In this document: positions 1 to 7,330 of the stretch, piece by piece
How positions within the stretch are numbered: the first letter of the stretch is position 1
Layout of the letters: every line of letters begins with the position of its first letter
Origin: Phycisphaeraceae bacterium
GTDB lineage: Bacteria > Planctomycetota > Phycisphaerae > Phycisphaerales > UBA1924
Assembly: GCA_015200025.1 (NCBI GenBank)
Contig: CP054186.1
Location: 434,001-498,000 of the forward strand
Length of the DNA: 64,000 nucleotides
Direction of reading: 5' to 3'
Notes under the pieces: model-generated
What the model was told of the DNA's origin: nothing
Seen by the model: only the letters and a program-made list of their open reading frames with translations
Databases searched by the model: none
Program-made: the position numbers and the translations under genes

Positions 1-884
1 ACATGGCCGAGCGGCTCCTCAAAGGGGGGCACGCCGTCGTTGGGATGGACCACCACGCCGACGCCCGCGCGCGGATCACCCGCCTGGGTGGGCGCGCCGC
101 CGAGGGTTTCAAGGAGCTTCTCGCCGCCCTCGCCGCCCCAAGGACCGTCTGGCTCATGATCCCCGCGGGGGAGCCGGTGGACCGGGCCATCGCCGATCTC
201 AGGGCCGCCGGGCTGGCCGCGGGCGATACGGTGATCGACGGCGGGAACTCCAACTACAAGGACTCCCAGCGACGCCACGCCCAGCTCGCCACCGCGGGCA
301 TCCGGTTCCTCGACGTGGGGACCTCCGGGGGGATCTGGGGTCTGGCCGAGGGCTATTGCCTCATGATCGGGGGCGACGCCGCGCCGGTGGAGCGTCTGGC
401 CCCGGTGTTCCAGACGCTGGCCCCGGCCAAGGACCGCGGGTGGGCCCACGTCGGGCCGGCCGGCGCGGGTCACTTCACCAAGATGATCCACAACGGGATC
501 GAGTACGGGATGATGCAGGCCTTCGCCGAGGGGTTCGCCATCATGCACAAGAAGGGCGAACTGAGCCTCGACCTCGCCGCGATCGCCGAGCTCTGGCGTC
601 ACGGGAGCGTCGTGCGTTCGTGGCTCTTGGACCTGACGGCGCAGGCCCTCTCCAAGGACGCCGCCCTCGACGCGATCAAACCGTTCGTGCCCGACAGCGG
701 CGAGGGTCGGTGGACCGTCGCCGAGGCCATCGACCTCGACGTGCCCGCGCCGGTCATCACGCTGAGCCTCCAGGCCCGCTTCCGCTCTCGGGACGCGGAG
801 AGCTACGCCGACCGTCTCCTCGCCGTGATGCGCAACCAGTTCGGCGGGCACGCCGTCGCCACCAAGGACCCCGCCCGCCACTAA
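1..884 (+). CDS. gnd: 6-phosphogluconate dehydrogenase (decarboxylating), 5' end cut by window
   Basis: Oxidizes 6-phosphogluconate to ribulose 5-phosphate and CO2 with NAD(P)+ in the cytosolic pentose phosphate pathway. The visible protein (293 residues from base 3) begins inside the first Rossmann helix (MAERLLKGGH), so roughly 15 N-terminal residues with the GxGxMG loop lie left of the window. Visible motifs are DGGNS near residue 79, TSGG near 107, and GAGHFTKMIHNGIEYGMM at 154-171, which holds the catalytic Lys and Asn. The length of about 300 fits the short bacterial form rather than the 470-residue form. It lies 43 nt upstream of zwf, and pgl follows, so the three oxidative-branch enzymes form one apparent operon. 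Confidence 0.93.
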   Translation, partial: MAERLLKGGHAVVGMDHHADARARITRLGGRAAEGFKELLAALAAPRTVWLMIPAGEPVDRAIADLRAAGLAAGDTVIDGGNSNYKDSQRRHAQLATAGIRFLDVGTSGGIWGLAEGYCLMIGGDAAPVERLAPVFQTLAPAKDRGWAHVGPAGAGHFTKMIHNGIEYGMMQAFAEGFAIMHKKGELSLDLAAIAELWRHGSVVRSWLLDLTAQALSKDAALDAIKPFVPDSGEGRWTVAEAIDLDVPAPVITLSLQARFRSRDAESYADRLLAVMRNQFGGHAVATKDPARH

Positions 885-927
885 CGCGCCCGCCGAGACC
901 GGTTCGACCGACCACCAGGACCACGCC

Positions 928-2412
928 ATGAACACCCAGCCCGCGCCGGCCCACCTGATGATCGTCTTCGGCGCCACCGGGGACCTCGCGCACCGCAAAC
1001 TCCTCCCCGCGCTCTACCGCATCGACCAGGACCGCCACGCCCACCAGGGGCACGCGATCCTGGGCGTGGCCCGAGCCCCGGGCGACGACGCGTCCTTCCA
1101 GAAGCACGCCGCGGCGTCGCTCGCCGAGGCGGGCATCGACCCCGCCGACGCGCAGCGCTGGGCCGCCGCGACCCTGCATTACCAGTCCTTGGGCGACGGC
1201 GGGCCCGAGGCCTACCGACGCCTCGCCCGCCGCGTCGCCGAGATTGAGCAGCAGCGCCGCCTGCCCCCCAACCGCATCTTCAAGCTCGCGCTCCCCCTCC
1301 CCGCCTTCGCCCCCACGATCGAGGCTCTTGCCTCGGCGGGGCTGACCGAGTCGGGCGGGTGGACGCGCCTGGTCGTCGAGAAACCCTTCGGGCGCGACCT
1401 TTCCAGCGCCCGCGAGCTCAACGGCCTGATCCACCGCCACGTCCCCGAGAACCGCGTCTACCGCCTCGATCACTACCTGGGCAAGGACACCGTCCAGAAC
1501 ATCCTGGTGCTGCGGTTCGCCAACTCCATGTTCGAACCGTTGTGGAACCGCGACCGGGTCGAGCGGGTCGAGATCACCGTCGCCGAGTCGCTGGGCGTCG
1601 AGGGCCGCGGCGCCTTCTACGAGCAGGCCGGCGCCCTGCGCGACATCATCCAGAACCACATGCTCCAGCTCGTGGCCCTGACGGCGATGGAGCCCCCCGC
1701 CGAGATCGACGCGGACAACGTCGCCAACGAGAAGAACAAGGTCCTCCGCTCGATCATCCCGCTCGAACCTTCGGACGTGGTCTTCGGGCAGTACCACGCG
1801 GGGACCGCCGGGGGCAAGGTTGTCCCGGGGTACCGCCAGGAGCAGGGCGTCGCCCCGACCTCCACCATCGAGACCTTCGCCGCCTTCCGCGTCCGCATCG
1901 CCAACTGGCGCTGGCAGGGCGTCCCGTTCTTCATCCGCACGGGCAAGCGCCTCCCCCGCAAGGTCACCCGCATCGTCGTCACCTTCCGCCGGCCGCCCGT
2001 CGCCATGTTCCACACCATGGGCTCGTGCGCCATCAACGCCAACCGCCTCGAACTGGCCCTCCAGCCCGACGAGGGGCTCAACCTCGTCTTCGACGTCAAG
2101 CAGCCCGGACCCGGGCTCAACCTCCAGACCCAGCGCATGCGATTCCGCTACAACGAGGCCTTCGGCCCGCTCCCCGACGCCTACCAGACCCTCCTCCAGG
2201 ACGTGATGCGCGGCGACCGGACCCTCTTCGTCCGCGCCGACGAGATCGAGGCCGCCTGGCAACTCTTCGACCCCGTCATCGCCACCAAACCGACCGTCCA
2301 CCCCTACGCGGCGGGCACCTGGGGGCCCGAAGCCGCCGACCGCCTCCTCACCGAGCGCGGGCATTGCTGGACCGATCTGATGCCCGCGCCCGCGGGCCCC
2401 GTGCCGATGTGA
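928..2412 (+). CDS. zwf: Glucose-6-phosphate 1-dehydrogenase
   Basis: Oxidizes glucose 6-phosphate to 6-phosphogluconolactone and is the entry step of the oxidative pentose phosphate pathway. At 494 residues it has normal length. The nucleotide-binding loop GATGDLAHRK is at residues 15-24, EKPFG follows near 151, and the substrate-binding and catalytic segment RLDHYLGKD is at about 179-187. The ATG at 928 is preceded by a weak CAGGA. It sits between gnd and pgl in the same direction with gaps of 43 and 44 nt, which supports co-transcription. Confidence 0.97.
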   Translation: MNTQPAPAHLMIVFGATGDLAHRKLLPALYRIDQDRHAHQGHAILGVARAPGDDASFQKHAAASLAEAGIDPADAQRWAAATLHYQSLGDGGPEAYRRLARRVAEIEQQRRLPPNRIFKLALPLPAFAPTIEALASAGLTESGGWTRLVVEKPFGRDLSSARELNGLIHRHVPENRVYRLDHYLGKDTVQNILVLRFANSMFEPLWNRDRVERVEITVAESLGVEGRGAFYEQAGALRDIIQNHMLQLVALTAMEPPAEIDADNVANEKNKVLRSIIPLEPSDVVFGQYHAGTAGGKVVPGYRQEQGVAPTSTIETFAAFRVRIANWRWQGVPFFIRTGKRLPRKVTRIVVTFRRPPVAMFHTMGSCAINANRLELALQPDEGLNLVFDVKQPGPGLNLQTQRMRFRYNEAFGPLPDAYQTLLQDVMRGDRTLFVRADEIEAAWQLFDPVIATKPTVHPYAAGTWGPEAADRLLTERGHCWTDLMPAPAGPVPM

Positions 2413-2456
2413 CCGTCGCCCGCCCTTCGCCGTTCCTCACCCCCGCGGGAGTCGAC

Positions 2457-3203
2457 ATGCACGCTCCCATCGTCCACACCGCCCCCGACCCCGACGCGCT
2501 CGCCGTGCGCGCCGCCGCCCGGGTCACCGCCCTGGTCCGCGCCGCCCTCGACCGGCGCCACGCGTGCGACCTCGCCCTGGCCGGGGGCTCCACCCCCGCG
2601 AGGCTGTACGCCCGACTCGCCTCGCACCACGCCGCCGACACGGAGTGGTCACGCGTGCGATTCTGGTTCGGGGACGAGCGCCTCGTCCCTCCCGACCACC
2701 CCAACCGCAACGAACGGGCCGCCCGGGCCGCGCTGCTGACCCCGCTGCGGGTGCCCGAGCACCACGTCCTCTCGGTCCGCGACGACCTGCCGCCCGACCT
2801 CGCCGCGCGCGAGTACGAGCAGCGGATGACCAACCTGGGCCTCCGCGCCCGCGGGTTCGATCTGGTCCTGCTGGGCATGGGGGCCGACGGGCACACCTTG
2901 TCGTTGTTCCCGGGTTCGCCGGCGTTGGGCGAGGCCGCCCGTCTCGTGGCCCACGCCGTCGCTCCCCCGTCCTCGCCCGTCAAAGACCGTGTAACACTCA
3001 CTCTCCCTGCCGTCGCGGATGCGCACGCCGCGGTCTTCCTCGTCACCGGGTCGGACAAATCCGATACCTTCCGCCGTGTGCTCAACGAAGCTCGACGCGA
3101 TCCGCCGCCGGCGGACAGCCTGCCCGCCTCCCGCGTGCGTGCGAGGACGCCCGTCGAGTGGTTCATCGACGAGGCCGCCGCCGGCTCACCGCCCGTCGGG
3201 TGA
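2457..3203 (+). CDS. pgl: 6-phosphogluconolactonase
   Basis: Hydrolyses 6-phosphogluconolactone to 6-phosphogluconate between the Zwf and Gnd steps. The 248-residue protein has the SugB-type family motifs LAGGSTP (41-47), WFGDERLVP (about 70-78) and LGMGADGHTLSLFPG (139-153). I chose the ATG at 2457 because upstream in-frame sequence lies inside zwf and shows no homology. It is third in gnd-zwf-pgl. The gene order is not the pathway order, but all three enzymes are present. Confidence 0.93.
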   Translation: MHAPIVHTAPDPDALAVRAAARVTALVRAALDRRHACDLALAGGSTPARLYARLASHHAADTEWSRVRFWFGDERLVPPDHPNRNERAARAALLTPLRVPEHHVLSVRDDLPPDLAAREYEQRMTNLGLRARGFDLVLLGMGADGHTLSLFPGSPALGEAARLVAHAVAPPSSPVKDRVTLTLPAVADAHAAVFLVTGSDKSDTFRRVLNEARRDPPPADSLPASRVRARTPVEWFIDEAAAGSPPVG

Positions 3204-3223
3204 CCGTCCGGCCGGACACTCCG

Positions 3224-3811
3224 TCAGTTCAGGTCCGAATCACGCCAGTACTTAGTCCCGCTCACGTTCGCGCCGAGGATGATCCCCGCCTGGGTGATCT
3301 GGTAGACCTCGATGCCCTTGTGGACGTTCCCGGCCGCCGCCGCCTGCCCGCCCTGGTCGCCGCTGACGGCCGCCGCGTCGGCCTCGCCCCCGAACTCCCA
3401 CCCCCGCGTCACGAACCGCTCCATCGCGGCACGGTCGTAGAACAGGAACACCGCGCGGAAATCCTTGACGCCCAGCCCCAGGCCCACGCCCACCTCGCCC
3501 ATTTTCATGAACGTGTCGCCGCCGGACTTGTCCGTCACGACCCCGTACCCGCCGCCGGTGGAGACGAAGATGATGTTCGTCCCGATGTTGCTGAACGCCC
3601 CGTACCCGACGGCCTTATCCATCCGTTCCTTGACCTCGGGCCTCTCGCGGAGCAGCTGCGCCACCGCGTCGTCTCGCATCTGGAGCGCGGAGGCCCGCTT
3701 CTCGCCCGCCGATCCGCCCTGCGCCGTCGCGCACCCGCCGATCAACCCGACGAGCCCGAACACCAGCATCGCCGCCGCACCCATCCACGCCCGTGCCCTG
3801 GTGATCTCCAT
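3224..3811 (-). CDS. SYLF (Ysc84-type) lipid-binding domain lipoprotein
   Basis: A 195-residue exported protein. An N-terminal hydrophobic segment ends in a plausible lipobox (LIGGC, Cys near 27), predicting a lipid-anchored envelope protein. The rest matches the SYLF/Ysc84 pattern: KAVGYGAFSNIG, a glycine-rich VSTGGGYGVVTDKS stretch, FMKMGEVGVGLGLGVKDFRAVFLF, and a C-terminal GIILGANVSGTKYW. SYLF domains bind phosphoinositides in eukaryotes; the bacterial role is unknown. I used the ATG at 3811 rather than the longer ORF because GGGAGG lies about 6-8 nt upstream of it. It converges with pgl, with only 20 nt between the stops. Confidence 0.8.
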   Translation of the reverse strand: MEITRARAWMGAAAMLVFGLVGLIGGCATAQGGSAGEKRASALQMRDDAVAQLLRERPEVKERMDKAVGYGAFSNIGTNIIFVSTGGGYGVVTDKSGGDTFMKMGEVGVGLGLGVKDFRAVFLFYDRAAMERFVTRGWEFGGEADAAAVSGDQGGQAAAAGNVHKGIEVYQITQAGIILGANVSGTKYWRDSDLN

Positions 3812-3945
3812 CGCATGACCTCCCTGCGGGCCCCGACGCGGGGGCCTGACCCAACGACCATACCACACACCGCGCCGGGCCGCCCGGGCCCTCGCCCCAC
3901 CACGGAATCCACGGACACCCCGATCCCGAATACGATCGGGTAGGC

Positions 3946-5031
3946 ATGACCGAACCCGGTGACGGACATCACGAGTTCATCGGCGAACTCCTCCGCTCCC
4001 AAGCGACCCCCATCGCCCAGGACGCCACCGCGCACCTCCTCGCGCTCCGCCCCTCCATCGCCCCCAGGCCGGGCACCGGCCCCGCCCCCGAATGGCGCGA
4101 CGCGGTCGAGTCCCGCGTCCGCGACCTGGCCGAGGCGGTCGCCCTCGACGCCCCCGGCCTCCTCGCCGACCAGGTCGTCTGGGCCAGGCTCGCCTTTCTT
4201 GCCCGCGGGATCTCGCCCGACCCGCTCCGCGACACGCTCGACGCCATCGCCCGCGCCCTCCCGGCTTATCTCCCGCCCGACGACCTCCCCCTCGCCGTGG
4301 GTTTCCTCGATCATGCCCGACGCTGCTTCGACGAGCCGAACACCGAGCCGCCGCCCTTCCTCTCCGTGAACGCCACGCTGGGGCGGCTCGCCGCCAACTA
4401 CCTCCTGGCGATCCTCGAGGGCGACCGCGCCCGCGCCTGCGACCTGGTCGTGGACGCCGCCGCGGGGAAGGGGCAGCCCGCCGTCCACCCCGCCGACCTC
4501 TACGAACACGTCTTCACGCCCGTGCTCCGCGAGGTCGGTCGCATGTGGCACGCCGGCGAGGTCAACGTCGCCGAAGAGCACTTCGCGTCCGCGACGACCG
4601 GGACCGCCATGGCCCGCGTGGCGGCCCTGGCCCCCAAAGCCCCGCGCGACGGGCGCGTTGTCCTGGCCGCCTCCGTCGCGGGCAACCACCACGACCTGGG
4701 CGTGCGCATGGTCGCCGATCAGTTCGAGTGGGCCGGGTGGCGCGCGATCTACCTCGGGCCCAACCTCCCGGCCGAGGACCTCGTCCTCGCCGTCATGGAT
4801 TTCAAGGTCGACCTGCTCGCCCTCTCGGTCGCCCTGCCCCAGCAGGTCCGCCACGCCGCCCAGACCGTCGAGACCCTGCGCGCCGCCTCGAAGGACCGCC
4901 TCAAGGTCATCATCGGGGGCAACGCCTTCTCCCGCGACCCCTCGCTGGCCTCACGCGTCGGCGCCGACGCCCACGCCGCCTCCCCGCGCGACGCCGTCGC
5001 CCTCGCCGACCGCCTCGTGCCCCGGCGTTGA
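3946..5031 (+). CDS. Cobalamin (B12)-binding domain protein
   Basis: A 361-residue cytosolic protein with no DNA-binding domain that I can see. A central four-helix B12-cap region reads GRMWHAGEVNVAEEHFAS (about 200-217), a hallmark of MerR-type photoreceptor and methionine-synthase-like B12 modules. It is followed by a Rossmann-type B12-binding domain with N247-x-H249-x-x-G252 in place of the usual D-x-H-x-x-G; the His would be the lower cobalt ligand. The final part (KVIIGGNAF, ADAHAASPRDAVALADRL) completes that fold. The N-terminal 170 residues are unrecognised and could be a sensing or partner domain. An APC permease follows 29 nt downstream. A B12-based light or redox sensor is an inference. 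Confidence 0.78.
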   Translation: MTEPGDGHHEFIGELLRSQATPIAQDATAHLLALRPSIAPRPGTGPAPEWRDAVESRVRDLAEAVALDAPGLLADQVVWARLAFLARGISPDPLRDTLDAIARALPAYLPPDDLPLAVGFLDHARRCFDEPNTEPPPFLSVNATLGRLAANYLLAILEGDRARACDLVVDAAAGKGQPAVHPADLYEHVFTPVLREVGRMWHAGEVNVAEEHFASATTGTAMARVAALAPKAPRDGRVVLAASVAGNHHDLGVRMVADQFEWAGWRAIYLGPNLPAEDLVLAVMDFKVDLLALSVALPQQVRHAAQTVETLRAASKDRLKVIIGGNAFSRDPSLASRVGADAHAASPRDAVALADRLVPRR

Positions 5032-5060
5032 ACCTTGGATCCACCCGGTATCCTGCCCCG

Positions 5061-6536
5061 ATGACCAGCGTTCCCACGCCGGGCCCCCCCACCCCTCCCA
5101 CACCCCCCACCGCCTCCGCTTCCCCGGCCGCGATCAGCGCCGCCGCCCCGGCCCGCGTCCTGGGGCCCTTCGACGCGGCGTGCGTCGTCGTGGGAGCGAT
5201 CGTCGGCGTGGGGATCTTCTTTACCCCCTCACGCGTCGCCTCCCTCTCCCATTCGCCCACGATGGCGCTCCTGGCCTGGGCCGGCGCGGGCGCCATCGCC
5301 CTCTGCGGTGCGCTGGCCTTCGCCGAGCTGGGGCGACGCCGCCACGGGCCCGCGGCCCAGTACCAGATCCTCCGCGAGGCCTTCGGCCCGCTCACGGGTT
5401 TCCTCTTCGTCTTCTGCAACGCCACCGCCGTCCAGGCCGGCGCCATCGGGATTATCTCGCTGATCTGCGCCCACAACCTCGCCGCGGTGGCCTCGCCCCA
5501 CCCCCTCGCCGACACCCACGCGGCGTTGATCGCCGTCGCCCTGATCGCCGCGGTGACGCTGGCCAACCTTGCGGGCGTGCGGTGGGGCTCGCGTCTGCAG
5601 AACATCACGGTCGTCGCCAAGATCGGCGCCCTGCTGGCCATCGCCGCCGTCGCCGCCATGTTCACCCCGACCACCGCGCCCGACCCCGCGCCCCCGCCGA
5701 CGGCGCTCTCGCCGCTCGCGGGGCTCCTGGCCGCGCTGGTCCCGGCGTTCTTCGCCTTCGGCGGGTGGCAGCACGCGCTCTGGATCTCGGGCGAGGTCTC
5801 CAGGCCCGCGGTCAACCTCCCCCGCGCGATCCTCGGCGGGACCGCCGTCGTCCTGGTCGTCTACCTCGCCGCCAACGCCGCGTACCTCGCCCTCCTGGGC
5901 CACGCGGGCGTCGCGGGGAGCAAGGCCCTGGCGGCGGACGCGGTCGCCTCGGTCTTCCCATCCGCCGGACGCCGCCTCGTCGCCGCCGCCGTTGCGGTCT
6001 CGGCCTTTGGGGTGCTCAACGCGCAATTGCTCTCGGGGCCTCGCCTGATCGCCGGGCTCGCCGCCGACGGGCGGTTCATCCCCGCCTTCGCCCGCGTCAA
6101 TGCGCGCGGGGCCCCCGCGGGGGCGATCCTGCTCCTGGCCGGCGCCGCGTTGCTGCTCCTCTTCGCCGCGGGCGCCGACGGGATCGACCGTCTGCTCACC
6201 GGCGTCGTCGTCGTCGATGGGGTCTTCTTCATCGCCACCGCGGCGGCCCTGTACCGCATCCCGACGTTCGGCTGCCCGCTTCCCCTCGCCGCCCTCGCCG
6301 CCGCCGCGTTTATTGTGGGCGAAGTCGCCCTTCTCACGGGCTCGACGCTGGACCCCGCGGCCCGCTCGGCCTCGCTGATCGGGGCCGCGTGGATCGTCGC
6401 CGCCGCACTCCTTTACGCCGCCGCGTTCCGCCCGAACGCCCCGCTGGCGACCAAGCCCGGCGTGGCCCTGACCGTGCTCATCGTGTTCGCCGCCGCCGCC
6501 GCCGTCGCCCTCAACCTGCTCAAGGCGACCCCGTAA
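5061..6536 (+). CDS. APC-superfamily amino acid permease
   Basis: A 491-residue inner-membrane transporter with about 12 hydrophobic segments. The first helix has the APC signature VVVGAIVGVGIFFTPSRVA (about 36-54) with the unwound glycine motif. Next comes a conserved ALCGALAFAELGRR segment and, mid-protein, FFAFGGWQHALWISGEVSRPAVNLPRAI, typical of the L-type/AGT amino acid transporter branch. The Pro/Ala-rich first 30 residues are not membrane-associated. It lies 29 nt after the B12-binding gene in the same direction. The substrate cannot be told from sequence. Confidence 0.85.
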   Translation: MTSVPTPGPPTPPTPPTASASPAAISAAAPARVLGPFDAACVVVGAIVGVGIFFTPSRVASLSHSPTMALLAWAGAGAIALCGALAFAELGRRRHGPAAQYQILREAFGPLTGFLFVFCNATAVQAGAIGIISLICAHNLAAVASPHPLADTHAALIAVALIAAVTLANLAGVRWGSRLQNITVVAKIGALLAIAAVAAMFTPTTAPDPAPPPTALSPLAGLLAALVPAFFAFGGWQHALWISGEVSRPAVNLPRAILGGTAVVLVVYLAANAAYLALLGHAGVAGSKALAADAVASVFPSAGRRLVAAAVAVSAFGVLNAQLLSGPRLIAGLAADGRFIPAFARVNARGAPAGAILLLAGAALLLLFAAGADGIDRLLTGVVVVDGVFFIATAAALYRIPTFGCPLPLAALAAAAFIVGEVALLTGSTLDPAARSASLIGAAWIVAAALLYAAAFRPNAPLATKPGVALTVLIVFAAAAAVALNLLKATP

Positions 6537-6669
6537 CCGGTACCACCCCGATGGCCGCTCGGCCGACCCCTCAAAACACCAGAACACGCCGGAAATTCCG
6601 CGCCGGGGTGGCCAACCCCGAAATCCGCACTAGGTTGTCTATACGTCGCACTCTATCCGGGAGGTCCTC

Positions 6670-7329
6670 GTGCGGAACCGATGCGCCCTGTGTGTTCTGG
6701 CCATGTTCGGCGTCTCCAATGCCCTCGCGGGCCCCGACTGGGTCGAGGTCGACGACGCCGGGAGCTTCACCCGCGACGCCCAAGCCGTCGTCGGGGTCGG
6801 CAGCCTCCGCACCATCTTCGGGTCGCTCAGTTCCGGCGCGGGGATCCCCGACTTCGAGGACATGTACCTCATCCGCATCACCGATCCGCTCAACTTCCGC
6901 TTCGAGATCCGCAACGCCAACTTCAACCCCACCCTCTGGCTCTTCAATGTCACCCGCGCTGATGAAGGCTTCGGCCTCCTCGCCAACGACGACGAATCCA
7001 TCGACTCGCTCTTCCCCCGCCTCGACCGCGCCGCGACCGACGGCTCCGGCGCCGCCGTCACCAACGCCGGCATCTACGCCATCGCCATCACCGCCTCGGG
7101 CCGGGCCCCCACCTCCCGCTCCGGGCTCATCTTCAACCTCCTCTCCTCCACCGAGATCTCCGGCCCCGACGGGCCCGGGGGCATCAACCCCCACGACGGC
7201 TGGACCGGCGACGGGAACGGCGGCTCCTACCTCATCGAGCTCGAAGGCGTGACCTATGTCGACGTCCCCGCCCCGGGGACCCTGGCGCTCGCGGCCGGCG
7301 CCCTCGCCGCCCGGCGCCGCCGCGGCTGA
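6670..7329 (+). CDS. Secreted protein with PEP-CTERM-like C-terminal sorting tail
   Basis: A 219-residue exported protein. The N-terminus is a signal peptide ending in SNALA. The C-terminus reads VPAPGTLALAAGALAARRRRG: a Pro-rich motif, one hydrophobic stretch and an Arg cluster. That layout matches the exosortase-type or planctomycete sorting tails that retain a protein in the envelope before processing. The body is beta-rich with no recognised domain and may be a pre-peptidase-like C-terminal fold. The start is GTG at 6670, supported by GGGAGG six bases upstream. It converges with the kinase gene, with one base between the two stops. Function unknown. Confidence 0.7.
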   Translation: MRNRCALCVLAMFGVSNALAGPDWVEVDDAGSFTRDAQAVVGVGSLRTIFGSLSSGAGIPDFEDMYLIRITDPLNFRFEIRNANFNPTLWLFNVTRADEGFGLLANDDESIDSLFPRLDRAATDGSGAAVTNAGIYAIAITASGRAPTSRSGLIFNLLSSTEISGPDGPGGINPHDGWTGDGNGGSYLIELEGVTYVDVPAPGTLALAAGALAARRRRG

Positions 7330-7330
7330 C

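Noticed and set aside
757..2364. Long minus-strand ORF (535 codons) opposite zwf
   Set aside because: Low-complexity Gly/Glu/Arg composition, no motifs; a shadow of zwf in high-GC DNA.
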